Assembly (NCBI GenBank): GCA_002197995.1 | Contig: NGZR01000001.1 | Span: forward strand, 10,292,001 to 10,356,000 | Direction: 5' to 3' | Origin: Gaeumannomyces sp. JS-464 | Lineage: Eukaryota; Ascomycota; Sordariomycetes; Magnaporthales; Magnaporthaceae | Length of the DNA: 64,000 bases | Shown here: one piece after another, positions 45,557-57,004 of the stretch | Position numbering within the stretch: the first letter of the stretch is position 1 | Layout: every line of letters begins with the position of its first letter | Position numbers and translations under genes: made by a program | The notes under the pieces: model-generated | The model's input: only the letters and a program-made list of their open reading frames with translations | Database searches by the model: none | What the model was told of the DNA's origin: nothing

Positions 45557-47288
45557 GCCAGTTCATTGGATTTTTTTATTGCGCCCGAATCGATCACTCC
45601 ACGCGTCCAATTTGCCATGTTGACGTGCGGCCACCAAGCGCACTCCCCCAGCATGATCGCCAACCCCTCGGTCTGAGTGTTCTCGTCGTACACACACGTG
45701 GCTATCACCTGTCGCTTGGAGCCCCTTGTCGACCGGATGTCGTGAATACCAAAACACCGCCCAGCCACCCAAATGCCTAGGCAAACAGCAAGTCCTCCGC
45801 GACTGGCATCGGGCGCTGCCAGGGCTCTCATTCTCGGCAAACACACCCGTAATTACATCTACAGTGAGCCATGCGTCAGCCGCTCGTGCTGCATCGCCTG
45901 CAGGCCTGGCGGATCTCACCATCTCGTTTCCATGGCGCATGCATATTATCGCAATTGATTGCTTGATGTAGCGACTGACTAGGCCAATATCCACCGGCGG
46001 CCAAGCCGGGCACGGACATGTGCTGTTTATGACGGCTGAAGGCGGTGGCAGGTTGACCATCGTTGCTAGATCGAGGCGTCTGTTTTTAGGCCGGATTTCA
46101 GCCCAGCAGCTCGCCTCGCCTTGCCGTCGCGATTTGCTTTTTCTCGTCTTGCTTCCATTATTCCACGCCCACATCAGATCCATGTTGCGCCCTAGCAGTC
46201 GCTATTGCGTCCGAGCTCGATAAACTTTGGCTTGGGACCGACGGCGTGGGCTGGCCTGCGCGTGCACAGGTTGCCCTGGGCTGCCCCATTTCAAGACGCC
46301 TGTCAAGAATGGATCCTCGGCGCTCGCTGGCCCTCCGCTTTGGGCAGCTCCCCAGATCGATGGCTGGGCTGTGATCTGGCTTGGAGCTCCCTGGCTCCCG
46401 TCTGATATCCTGCCCTGCTGCTGGGACTGAACAGCCGAATCACCTTCCCTTTCCGTGGCATCACAAACACGGTCCGAGCGCTCAACGCCAGCCCAATGTC
46501 ACGGCGGCATCGCGGCGTCGCCCTGCGCCTGTCTATCTGCCACATTGGCGTCTGGTCGATCCCACCCCGGTGCCCAGTTACGGGCCGCCATCCCATCGCG
46601 ATGCGAGCAGCTGTTTTGCCTTTTGCCTTTGCTCTCGCAACCTCGTCCTGTGGCGCCAACTTCGAGCGACCCGGCCCCCAAGTGGGGTGCCGTCTCCGCC
46701 TTAGTGCCGCCGAGGGGCCCCGGAAGTGCTCGGTGCCGGCTGAGGTTGCGCCCCTTGTGGGCAGCTGAGAGAAAAAGAAACAAAAAAAAGCCGCTGCTAT
46801 ATCGAGCACATCCGCCTGCCGCCTGCCGCCCAGCCTCTGCGCCTGCTGTGGTGGCTCACCTGCGCAGCGTGGCTCTAGACGCATCGCACACCTTGGCTGA
46901 CCTCCATCGCCCAACCCCACAGCCCCCGCGTCTCCCCCGCCGCCGAGTAGGCTTGCCACCTCTTCCTCGACTCTTTGAAACACCCCGCTTCACGATGTCC
47001 TCATCGCCCCAGCCACACGGAGTGGACGTGATAGACTGCCTGCCGGGCACGCTTCACTCGGTGCCCGCGGCGGCCGTTGGTCACGCGCCCCTGGCCAGCG
47101 GCAGCAAAACGAGGGATTTGTTGCCGACAAGGATCGCTGGTTGTTGGTTAAGATGTTTGAACGGCCGTGTTTTGCCGTGTTTCCGCCGCGCGCCGAGCGG
47201 ACCATCCCGCCGGTCCCAAATTCAAGGTCCGGCCCTGGATCTAGCTGGTTGTTATGTCTGTTTCTTGGCCTACCCTTACATGCTGCTG

Positions 47289-47289
<1 letters not shown>

Positions 47290-47329
<40 letters not shown>
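47290..47329. repeat. T40 homopolymer
   Basis: About forty consecutive T residues, much longer than any other run in the window. Could mark the poly(A) end of a leftward-inserted retro-element, but no element body is recognisable beside it. Confidence 0.9.
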
Positions 47330-47331
<2 letters not shown>

Positions 47332-47770
47332 CGCGCTCTGCCGTGCATCGTACAGCGGGCGCTTTAATCCGCGCGTTCTCCGCTCGTCACTACTAAAACC
47401 AGCCTTCTTAATACTGCCGGATGTTCCTGCTGTATCCCACTGCTTTACAAGATAACGTTAGTCCATATTTGGGCATAGACTCCATCCAAGCTCTTCCCAA
47501 TGCCCACATATCCACTATTGTGACAAGCGTCACAGACAGGCTCGGGGCCGCGCCCGGTGCGGAGCTTGTACAGTTTTGATGCGTGCGAGGGCTGTTTGCT
47601 GGAGGCACCCCTCAGCCTCACTGATGACACGCCTGGCTACCTGGCTTGGTCCACCAGAAGGACCATCGTAACAATGTTGCGAGGCATAAACGCAAAAACA
47701 AGACGATATCGGCATCTCTCTATACGAATCTAATACTGGATCTATCGAGACAGCCACGTCGTGCAGCTAG

Positions 47771-48834
47771 TCACCGCCCCCGGTTCTCGCGTCGGCAGAT
47801 GAGCACGTCATTCTCGCTGCCCTCCTTGGAGCGACACATGCCGATGCTCGAGTGCACAGCGAACCCGGACCGCTCCAGGCACACGAGCAGCGTGAGCATC
47901 ATCTCCCGCGTGAGGACCTCGCTCTTCCCCGAGGGCGTCCAGCAATGGTGCCTGAACTTGACCATGAGGTAGTCGTGCAGCACCTGGCTGGAGAACACCA
48001 GGCTCGCGTACTCTCTGACGAGCTCCTGCGCCGACTCCTCGGGAACGGGCCCAACGATCTTGAGGGCGTCGTGCTGGTCGAACGAGACCATAATCCAGTC
48101 GAACGGCGGCAGCGGTGCCACTGGAACATCCTTGCGGAAGTAGAGCGAATCTGGAATACGCCGTTCAGTTAGCAGTCTCCATGCGAGCCGGCAGGTCCGT
48201 CACAGCTCACCCCGGCTCGTATCCTTCCTGGCAGTCACGTCAAACGCAGCCTGCAGCGCCCAGCCGCGGGCGGATAGGCTCGACACGATGCTGAGGAGCA
48301 GCCTGCGGGCCTTGACCTCGCCGTAGTGGCTGGCCGCCCACGGCTCGGCCCCGGCGATCCGGATCTCGCGAGACCGCGCATGGACCCGGCTCCCGCCGTC
48401 GACGCGGAAGAGCGCTCACGCGGCGGCCTCGACGGCCTCGACGTCCCCCTACCAAAAGTTGCTCAGCCGGATGCGGTCCTTGCCGTGCAGCGTCACGCAT
48501 GCAAAGTAGCACTGCCGAGCGACAGGCAGGACGGGGACGCGGCTGCCCTCTGGGACTCTTCGAACGAGGGCGGTGGGAAGGGGGTGGCTCTTGGCGTGAT
48601 GTCGTCAACGTCGGCGCTCTGTCGTGCAAGGGAAGACGGGGGAGAGTCCGACAGGCTTTGTGACTGCGACGGCCAGTCTCCGGCATGCCTTTGGGACTCC
48701 TGGAACGACGGTGGGGCCAGACTGTCGTCGGCAGCCGAAACGGGGCTTGAGGGTGTGGGGGCTGGTTCGAGCTGTGGTGATGGGCTCGTAGACCGCGAGG
48801 CGCTGCGGCGGTGTCGGCGAAAAAGGTTGTGCAT
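47771..48834 (-). pseudogene. hypothetical protein gene with two in-frame stops, probable pseudogene
   Basis: From the ATG at 48834 (MHNLFRRHRRSASRSTSPSP) the frame runs through a Ser/Pro-rich N-terminus into a folded region (CVTLHGKDRIRLSNFW). It then meets TAG at 48449-48451 and TGA at 48416-48418, both in frame. It continues in the same frame (SSLSARGWALQAAFDVTARK) across a 60-bp intron (48151-48210, branch CTAAC) to DSLYFRKDVPVAPLPPFDWI and the stop at 47771. Two weakly similar blocks of about 42 residues (ending YFRK and ICRR) suggest an internal duplication. Both stops could come from C-to-T changes (CAG to TAG, CGA to TGA). An alternative intron starting GTAGGG would avoid them but lacks a good branch. 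Family not recognised. Confidence 0.55.
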
Positions 48835-49408
48835 TTTCTTTCTTTTAGGCTGTCAACGTCACGCCATGGAGGCGCTTAATACATCGAGAGCAACTCGAAT
48901 GGTCTCCATTCTTGCGAGCCAGCGGCCGTGGATTCTTGTGTCGTCCGTCTGGGACCTTAGTATGTATAAGTCGGCAAAACCTGCGCCTGGCCGTCGGCCA
49001 ACTGAGCTCATCGCCGAGTCTGGCGCCGAGACTGTGTTTTCCACAGGTCAGCACGCCCCTCGGGTCACGCTGGTTCTCCCAGCGGCATCTAAAGCTTCCC
49101 GAATCCGGAGTATTCGTATAGAGCCATCTTTGGCAGTGTGGGCACCACTTACACTTGAGGTGACGCAGCGGGTGCGCGAACCCCAAGGCAGGGGTTAGGC
49201 GATCCTCAAATTGTGCAGCTTTCCAAATGTAGCGGCGCGAGCCATCGCACGAGGATGCTCAGCCACGTCCGGACAATAAGGCGAGGCCACGGGCTGGGTG
49301 TCAAAGTAGAACATACGCGGGTGTTTCCAACTAGCCTCACTATGGCTGCCCTGGGATATGAAGTTTCTGCGACGCCGCGACGCAATCCGGTCCGCCGCTT
49401 TCCTGAAA
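48835..49408. other. intergenic, no supported gene
   Basis: About 570 bp between the 5' end of the probable pseudogene and the 3' end of the Argonaute gene. No coding signal. Confidence 0.5.
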
Positions 49409-52400
49409 TCAGATGTAGAACATGTTGTCCCTCAACCTCGCGTGGATCAACACATCCTCGCTCGCCACCGCCGCCGGCTCCGCTCCGACACTCCCCGCCG
49501 CCGACTGGCTCGGCGTCTCGAAAACCCCGCTCAGGTAACACCTCGCCCGCTCGCACACCAAGTCGGCATAGTACGCCGGCGTGCACACGCTCACCGCCTT
49601 GGTGGCCCTCCCGTACGTGTAGCACATGCTCTGCGTCAGCGCCTCGAGCACATCAGAAACATTCCGGAACGGCGGCGGCACCGCCTTGGCGTACCGCGCG
49701 CGGAAGATCTCGTCCAGAAGGACAAAGTAGTGCGCCGGCCGCGCCGTGCCCTGAATGGCGGCGTGAGACTGCAGGAAGAAATCCCAGTTCCTCGCCTCGG
49801 TTATGCCCCGATCCACCACCGTCCCCGGTTTGGGGTTCGACGACCGGTCAGCGTCCCCTTCGCGGCTCGCGTAAAAGCGCGTGTGGTGCCGCTTGCCGAC
49901 GATGACGACGGTCAGGCGCGGGAGCCCCTTCTTCTGGTCGGCCGGCGGGTACATGTCCTGGCAGGCCCGGCGCAGGAGCGGCACCTCCTCGTCCAGCACA
50001 ATCTGGTACTGGCCCTCGGAGACGCCGTCGCGGTAGACGAGGATGTTCTCGGGCAAGTTGGCATGCTTGCCGTGTTTCGGGTCCTTCCACAGCCGCAGGC
50101 GCGACTTGAGCATGTCGCTCAGGTCAGAAACCATCTCCTGGCGGGCCTTGGACTGGATGCGCAGCACGGCGGGCCACTGGCCCAGCCAGCGATCCACGCT
50201 GGCGACCATGCCGGCGATGCTGGGCGCGTTGGAGGCCGAACCAGGCGAGGGGTGCGTAACGTCGATGCCGACGATCATGGTCTTATCCTCGTCGATAAGG
50301 CCGCGGCGGGAGGAGTCGAGGAGCTGGTTGACACCGCCGAGTTTGAGATTGAACTTGAGGGCCACGTTGGCGAAGTACTGCTCACTGCACTTTGCGAACT
50401 TGTGGCCGACGCTGCAAACGGTGTGTAGGCCGTACTTGACGTCGCCGCAGTGCTTGATGCGGCTGTAGAGAGGAGTAATGGCGTCGGGCATGATGACCAG
50501 GAGGAGCTCGAGCTTCTTAGCCGCAATCTCCAAGCGCTGGTCTAGACGGGCATCCTCGGGGCTGTTCAGCTCTAGTTTCTGGCCCTGCAAGGGAGCGGCC
50601 ACGGAGATGCCTCTCTTGGCTAGCAAATTAGTGAATTGCTTGACGGCCGCTGTTAGACTGGCCTGGTCGAATGCATCTCGGTGGGTGGGCAACGAAATCA
50701 TGAGATATGACCACGCATTCAGCGTCCCGATCGTGTTGAACTTCACGTCGACCATATTCCAGCCGCCGAACCGGACTTGGGCGAATTTCTTGTCTTTATA
50801 GAGGACCTTGGGTTCGTCGAGCACTCGTCCTGGGACGGTGATCAGGCTAGGTGTGACGGAGATGCCGAATTGTTTCTGTATAATAGGTTAGCAGATTGTC
50901 TCTCGCTCTGGCTTCCTATGGGCAGGGAATGTTACCAATAGGGCGTTCGTGTTTGAAAGACCGACGACGCTCAGCCCCTCGTAGACGATCGAGTTGGCGT
51001 TGTCTGCCGGCTTGCGGACGGCAAATCGAATCATTTGCTGAGTTTGGCTGGGGTCTAGCTTGGAGTCGGCGCTCTGGCCTGGCATGACGATACAGACCTC
51101 AGGAGGGAGGTACGTCGGCTTCTCCCGCGTTCCGACGTTGACAACAGGGAGATCCGGCTTTTGAAGAGCTCTACCGTACGCTGTGGCGTGTGAGTGAGAT
51201 ACGGATAAGTATGCGAAGGACAAAGTTCTGAGGGCGCTTACTGCTCAAGAAAAACTCGTAGACACTGATATACCGCCCTCCCGGCGGCGGCGACGCGACT
51301 GGGACGTTGGGGCCTGCTCCTCTCCCACCCTTCTTCTTTTTCTTCGCCTGACTGCCGCTGGCTTCGGTCGCCGGACCCGGCTGTGCCGGTGGGCCCGAAT
51401 CTAGCCAGAACTCAACAAGCTTCGGCCCGGCACCAAACTCCCGCACCCTCGGCGGGTGGGCAAGGCCATAGCCGTCGTTCGGCGTGGCAAGCCCGGAGAT
51501 GGTTTTGACCCGATAGACGACCTCGCCAGCCTTGTTCTTCTTTTCCGGCAGGTGGGTGGTCCTGACTCGGACTCGCTTCAGGAACGACGCCAATTTGGTC
51601 TTGCCGACTCGCCGCTGGGGTCGAACGCGGTCATCAGCTGGTCCAGGGGCCCGTCGTTGTAAAATGCTGCGTTGGTAACGTTAACATTAACCAGGATCCG
51701 GCAGGTCGCCGTACGGACGCTTGCGAAGAATCCCCGTATTGCGGTCAGTCCGCCGCCGAGGTAAGACTTGGGCGCGTCAGGCCGTAGTGAGAAGGTCCTA
51801 GCCGAGCCGATGGTACCATTGTTGGCCTCCGATTTGGCGTAGTGGTTCAAAAAGATATTGAAGGCTTGAATCAGCGGCTGTTTGTTGTCGCAGCTTGCCG
51901 CGAAGTCCGTCGACGTCAAGTACACGGTCAGCTCACCGACGCTCAGCGTATTCGTGTACAAGACGCGGACGTTGTAGGAATTCGCGCCCTGACGCGGCTC
52001 GTCTTCGCCCTCGGCACGGTAGGTGATTGGGATCGTCATGTCGTCTTGGGGCAGCTTCTGTCGGGAGACGCAGGTCGACTTGAAATCCGACACTATGTCC
52101 TGCTGGAGCTCGGCCAGTTCCGGCGCCTCCAGCACCAGTCGGATAATCTGGGCCAGTTTCCTGCCGGTGGCTTTGGGGGAAACCGATAGGTCGTACTGGT
52201 AGAGGGTCAGGTTTGGGGTTGCAATGAGTTGGACGTAGTTCGCCCAGAGCGTGACGGTCGCGCCCCTCGTGCCAAACCCGGGCCTCGCAGGCGTCGAGGT
52301 TTTCAGACTAATGCGCCCGAGACCCAACTTGCCGGTGCCAAGAGCGTCTTCCACCCGCGTGACAGCGTCGTCGGGAGAAGGGATGCTTCCATCTTCGGAG

Positions 52401-52698
52401 CTGGGCACAGAATTAGCGCGCGTTTGCAAAAGGGCGTGAATGTTGGGCTGTACCGGTAGATTTGGGGTTGAGATGCTCCAGCCGAGGGACCTCCATGGCC
52501 TCCACCACGGCCTCCACCGCGTCCGCCTTGGGGCGATCCGTAAAAACCCCTGCCTCCTCTTCCACCTCCGCGAAATTCACCCCGGTTCTCCGGCGTTGCG
52601 CCAGCGCCTCGTCCCCCGCCTTGGCCACGGTGACCTCCACGAGGCCCGCGTGGCCCACGACCGCCTTGCCCGAAGCCTCGTCCGCCGGGATTTGACAT
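49409..52698 (-). CDS. Argonaute (QDE-2-like), 4 exons, one frameshift
   Basis: Slicer of the fungal RNA-interference pathway. Exons: 52454-52698, 51242-52400, 50936-51180, 49409-50875; introns 53-61 bp with consistent phases; about 1038 residues. The N-terminal 80 residues are Arg/Gly-rich (GRGFGQGGRGPRGPRGGHRG). N, linker and PAZ regions follow, then Mid and PIWI in the last exon. PIWI catalytic residues are visible: Asp in VGIDVTHPSP, Asp in ILVYRDGVSEGQY, His in RPAHYFVLLDE; the glutamate-finger region (MVASVDRWLGQW onward) is present. The C-terminus HARLRDNMFYI is the usual hydrophobic end that enters the fold. One G is missing near 51603-51605 (SGESGKTK joining to LASFLKRV). Expected to act in quelling or small-RNA defence. 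Strong family call. Confidence 0.95.
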
Positions 52699-52928
52699 TT
52701 TGACTACAGTCTTGAAACCGAGTCCCTCCTCTCTCTCTATCGCTCTCTACTGCTGACCCGGCGTGAAGTGTAGGGACTGTGGTTGGGACGACTCGAATGG
52801 GCTGAACAGAGATGGATTGCGTTGTGTCGCGTCACTCGTTTCGGTTGGTGCCCAACATGCCCAAAAAAAAAAAAAAAAAAGGATGGTCTGATTAGTTCCA
52901 ACAACTGGCTGCCTGTGCCTCCCCCGCT
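52699..52928. other. Argonaute promoter region with A18 run
   Basis: Upstream of the Argonaute start; contains a pyrimidine/purine-rich leader (52720-52750) and a run of 18 A at about 52863-52880. No gene. Confidence 0.5.
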
Positions 52929-53215
52929 GTGGCTGAGGCCACTGCGCTGTCGTACGTATCCGACAGTACGCGCCCATCTCTACGCGTGCTTCCTCGCATG
53001 CTGACAGCGGGCGAGGTCGACGCCGTCGGGCGGTGGGAGCCGATGGTCGAGCTGGCGATAGGGCTGCTGGTTCAGCTCGTGGCACCGCTCGTGTCTCCGG
53101 ACAAGTTCCGCAGCGCCCTGGCGGCCGAGGATAAGCACCTCGTGGACTGTGTACGGTGGCAGCCATTGTCCTGGCTGGTATGGCCTCCAATGCGTTCCTG
53201 GTTGTAAACCCGACT
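52929..53215 (+). pseudogene. truncated copy of the membrane-protein gene at 59.6 kb
   Basis: The plus strand around 53068-53170 encodes GLLVQLVAPLVSPDKFRSAL and AAEDKHLV, nearly identical to part of the four-helix region of the minus-strand gene at 59565-60045 (same segment with APLAS and AAEAKHLV). A stretch of 34 bp beginning CCGGACAAGTTCCGCAGCGC is identical. Similarity stops soon after (a deletion removes WGFSVLVCLC and the frame breaks), so this is a fragment, inverted relative to the source. Confidence 0.75.
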
Positions 53216-53290
53216 TTTGATCTGATGCCTATCAATTGACACACGCGGTGATACGGCCTCGATGCCCGGGATGGCGTCATGGCATGCCCC

Positions 53291-53320
53291 GCCGAGCCCC
53301 GCCGAGCCCCGCCGAGCCCC
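53291..53320. repeat. 10-bp tandem repeat, 3 exact copies
   Basis: GCCGAGCCCC three times, followed by a degenerate fourth unit, bounded on both sides by GCATGCCC-like sequence. Confidence 0.85.
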
Positions 53321-53614
53321 ACCGACCCTGCATGCCCTGAGGAAACGAGTAATGCGGCTGTTTGTACTGGATCTGTAAGCAAAAGGTCATCATCGCCTCG
53401 CAGTCAACAGAGGACAGTGGAGAGCTCCAGCCATTGCATCCAGTTCGGCATGAGGGCTCCGAAGACTCGAGCACGAATTGCCGGCCGGTGCATCTGTTCC
53501 CCGCATCGACCCCAACCAAGTCCGTGGGGTAACGGATGAAAAGGAGCTGGAGCCTCCATCCGAACATCGCGCTCTGCCCGTCTCTTTCGCGCACACAGAA
53601 CTCCTCCAACCACC

Positions 53615-54669
53615 ATGGCACCCAGCTGGACCCGCTTGATCCGCTTCATCGCCGTCGAGGATGGCCTCGTTCACCTGGGCGAGGTCGTCGGCGACGCAGG
53701 GCTCGACGTCGGCCTCGCCACCTTCGAGAAGAAGACGATCCAGGCCAAGGTCATCACCGGCTCGATATTCGACGGCGTCGTGACCGACAAGGTCCTGACC
53801 GTCTCGCAGGTGTGTGCCACTCTGTCCTCGCTCGGCGACTCGCTAACGGCAACAGCTGCTCTCCCCCATCGACAAGTCCGAGGTCCCCATCATCCGCTGC
53901 CTCGGCCTCAACTACCACGACCACGCCAAGGAGGCCAACATGCCGGTCCCCGAGCACCCCGTCCTCTTCATCAAGCCCCGGACCGCGCTCAGCGGCCCGT
54001 ACCCGCAAAAGATCTCGATCCCCAAGTTCGTGCAGGACGAGACGAGCGACTACGAGGCCGAGCTGACCCTCATCATCGCCAAGGACGGCCGCGACATCCC
54101 CGAGGACAAGGCCATGGAGTACGTCCTGGGCTACACGGCTGGCAACGACGTCAGCGCCAGGACGGAGCAGTTCCGCAACAGCCAGTGGTGCTTCTCCAAG
54201 GGTGCGTAGGACCTTCAGGCCAACACGATCCCCGCTGACTTTCCAGGTCTCGACGCCTCGGCCCCGATCGGTCCGGTCCTGGTGGCGGCCTCGCAGCTCG
54301 ACCCGCACAACGTCGCCATCAAGTCGACCCTGGGCGGCCAGACGGTCCAGGACTCGCACACGCGGTGGGTTTCCAGACTCGGGCAGACACCGCATGCATA
54401 CGCCGCTGACCCTCGCAGCGAGATGATTTTCTCCGTCGCCAAGACCATCGCCTTCCTCTCGCAGGGCACGACCCTGGAGCGCGGCACTATCATCATGCTG
54501 GGTACCCCGCCCGGCGTCGGCGCCATGCGCAAGCCGCGCGTGTGGCTGAAGCACGGCGACGACATGCGCGTGTATATCGACGGCATCGGTGAGTTCTTCG
54601 ATCAGACGATCGATGTTCAGCGCTGACGTGGTTGCAGGCACGTTGATCAACGAGGTGTACTACGAGTAG
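53615..54669 (+). CDS. fumarylacetoacetate hydrolase (FAH) family protein, 5 exons
   Basis: Metal-dependent hydrolase or decarboxylase of the FAH superfamily. Exons: 53615-53809, 53856-54201, 54247-54364, 54419-54588, 54638-54669; all phases match and no frameshift. Conserved blocks: CLGLNYHDHAKEANMPVPEH, VLFIKPRTALSGP, SDYEAELTLIIAKDGRDI (metal-binding acidic residues), EYVLGYTAGNDVSARTEQFR, QWCFSKGLDASAPIGP and TIIMLGTPPGVGAMRKPR. It ends VYYE. About 286 residues, the usual fungal size. No signal peptide, so cytosolic or mitochondrial. Members act on acylpyruvates, oxaloacetate or fumarylacetoacetate; the exact substrate cannot be told. Confidence 0.92.
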
Positions 54670-55487
54670 ACGGGAGGATGGCTGCGACGTACCAGAGCAA
54701 CTTGATAGATATCAGGTAGATCGCAATACTTCGTGCAAACTTTCCGCGATGGCATCGCGCCCCTTCTAGTCTTGGCCTCAGTCTGCTCCGCTCGCGCATG
54801 CAACGCTGACTGCAGCTCCCACGCGCTTCTCGCTCAAAAATGGAGGGTATCGCGACTCTTGCCTGCCATGCAGAGGCCAGACGCACCTTGTTCGGAATTA
54901 CTGGAATGGGATGGCGGGAAATTGATACCCCGCTGTCTGCAGCTGTTACTGGCCGATCTTGCTGACATATGGGGCACCATCCATATCGCCGACGCCCAGC
55001 ATTTGCCTCCCAAACGCCGTCTCCAGGCGGGCTAGGACCGGAAACTAGCGGTAGCTCCGCGAATACGCCACCCACTGCGAGCTCAACGGCGTTTACAGCA
55101 TGTCCCGGATGGGGAGACACTATCGACACCAGCCGCTGTCCGTCGGTCCCTGGTCAGTGGCGACCTCGAGTTCGAGCACGAAACCATCTGCGCGCAGCGA
55201 TGCCTGCCATTGCTTCCCGAGATTAGCGCCCATTTTGCCAGGCCGCACTCATGCGCCTCTCGTATAGACGCAAGCCAGACTAGCCCTCCCATCCACTACT
55301 GGCCTATCGGCTTGGCGCCTACACAACATGCGCATTTGACTGATTAATGACACAAAGCCCTGCCTCCAGCTGCCGGTGCTTGGCTAATCTGGAAGGTTTG
55401 GGAGGGGTGTAAGTGGAATGTTGCCGCTTATGGCCGATGATGATAACGCCGACGACAGTCAGTCCATCGACACGGCGAGACGTCTGA
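54670..55487. other. intergenic, no supported gene
   Basis: About 820 bp between the FAH gene and the SDR promoter. Only short frames. Confidence 0.5.
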
Positions 55488-55494
55488 ATATTTA
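55488..55494 (+). promoter_or_regulatory. TATA-like element of SDR gene
   Basis: ATATTTA about 100 nt upstream of the ATG at 55590. Confidence 0.4.
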
Positions 55495-55589
55495 AGGGGA
55501 CGGCGTCCTGTCTTGATCTTCATCCCGTCTCCATCTGATCCTCATCCTTACAGCTACTCAGTACTCCTCAAGGCCGACAGCTCCACGCA

Positions 55590-56614
55590 ATGACCAAGGG
55601 AACCATCCTCCTCACCGGCGCCAGCGGCTTCGTCGGCGGCCACCTCATCCGCGAGGCTCTCGCCCGCGGCTACTCGGTCCGCGCCGTGGTCAGAACCGAG
55701 TCCTCGGGCAACAAGACGGCCGCCCAGTTCCCGACGCCAACGGCCGCCTGTCGTGCGTCGTCATTCCAGACATCGCCATCGCCGACGCGTACGAGGGCAA
55801 GCTCGACGGCGTTACTGCCATTATCCATACCGCCTCGCCCTTCGTGCTTGCCCCCGAGGACAACGTCAAGGACCTGCTCGACCCGGCAGTCAACGCCGCC
55901 GTCGCTGTCCTCGACGCCGCCAAGCGCTTCGGCACACCCGCCCTGAAGCGCGTCGCCTTCACCTCTAGCTTCGCCGCTGTCGGGAACTTTGGCGCCACAG
56001 ACTACCAGCCCGGCCGGCACTTCACCGACGCCGATTGGAACCCGGCCACGTGGGACGAGGCTGCAGCGTCCAGCAACGGCGCCTTCGTCTACTGCGCCTC
56101 TAAGGCCTTCGCCGAGCGCGCCATGTGGGACTGGATGGAGAAGCAGGGCCCCGCTGTGCCCTTCGACCTCGTCTCCCTGAACCCGGCCTGGATCTTCGGG
56201 CCCTACGTCACCGACCCGGCCGACACCAAGCACCTGGGCGAGTCGACGCACGCCGTCTACGAGGTCCTGGGCTCCAACAAGGTGCGGGACCCGGACTTTT
56301 GCGGTTGCACCGACGTGCGCGACGTGGCCGAGGCGCACCTGGCGGCCCTCGAGACGCCCGAGGCCGGCGGCCGGCGCTTCATCCTCGCCCACACCTTCAA
56401 CTGGCAGCGCGCCGCCGACGCGTCCAGGGAGGCTCTGTCCGAGCTGCGCGACAGGATCCCCGAGGGCACGCCGGGCAAGTGGCCTGAGACGTACACGATC
56501 GATGGGAGCAAGGCGGTCGAGGTGCTCGGCATCAAGTACCGGCCCCTGACGGAGACCTTTAGGGACACTTACCGCCAGCTGCTCCGCGTTGAGAAACTCG
56601 AGGCTTCTGCTTAG
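55590..56614 (+). CDS. NAD(P)-dependent extended SDR reductase, one frameshift
   Basis: Extended short-chain dehydrogenase/reductase of the dihydroflavonol-4-reductase/GRE2-like group. Single exon. The Rossmann glycine motif (TILLTGASGFVGGHLIREAL) is at the N-terminus, IIHTASPFVL in the fourth strand, and the catalytic Tyr-X3-Lys in FVYCASKAFAERAMWDW, followed by SLNPAWIFGPYV. One C is missing in the CCC run near 55728-55732; restoring it joins AAQFP to DANGRLSCVVIPD and gives 341 residues. Typical substrates are aldehydes and ketones such as methylglyoxal; the true substrate is unknown. Cytosolic. Not part of an obvious pathway cluster. Confidence 0.92.
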
Positions 56615-57004
56615 CTTTCAGATTAGGACTTTTGGTCAATGTGAAGTGAACCGAACGTCTCGATTGTCTCGCCCACAGTTCCATTAGCCAAGCTCCGAGT
56701 CCGCTGCGGTTCTCAGTCGGACAGCCAGGTGATACACCTGCCACAAAACAAATATAAATACAGTGTCATCCAGAAAGACATCACGTCCTTGCGTGCTGCT
56801 ATGGCTGCAGCGAGTGCCGTTCACCTCGCAGATCCACATCCGTCTGTCCTTGATGCAAAACCCATGCCCAGCCACCCAACCCAAATCAAGAGAAAATTTT
56901 CTAGCGCGCCGACAGCTGGAACCGCGCCTGCTATTGGTCAGCAGCACCATCCCCGCTCCCATAGTCCATCCTAGAATAGAAAAACGCTACCTGCCACTGG
57001 TGGC
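56615..57004. other. intergenic between convergent genes
   Basis: About 390 bp between the SDR stop and the stop of the leftward hypothetical gene. Nothing supported. Confidence 0.5.

Larger units (their letters stand above)
42345..47770. other. gene-poor stretch of 5.4 kb
   Basis: No frame in this segment has a domain, signal peptide, conserved splice pattern or codon regularity. Open frames are short and overlap on both strands. It contains a 16-bp minisatellite, a 7-bp repeat near 44874 and three very long homopolymers (T18, C19, T40). It could host a non-coding transcript; nothing in the sequence proves one. Confidence 0.5.

Noticed and set aside
52863..52880. A18 run as poly(A) tail of an inserted processed gene
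   Set aside because: The adjacent sequence upstream is the Argonaute leader on the other strand, with no intronless gene copy beside it.
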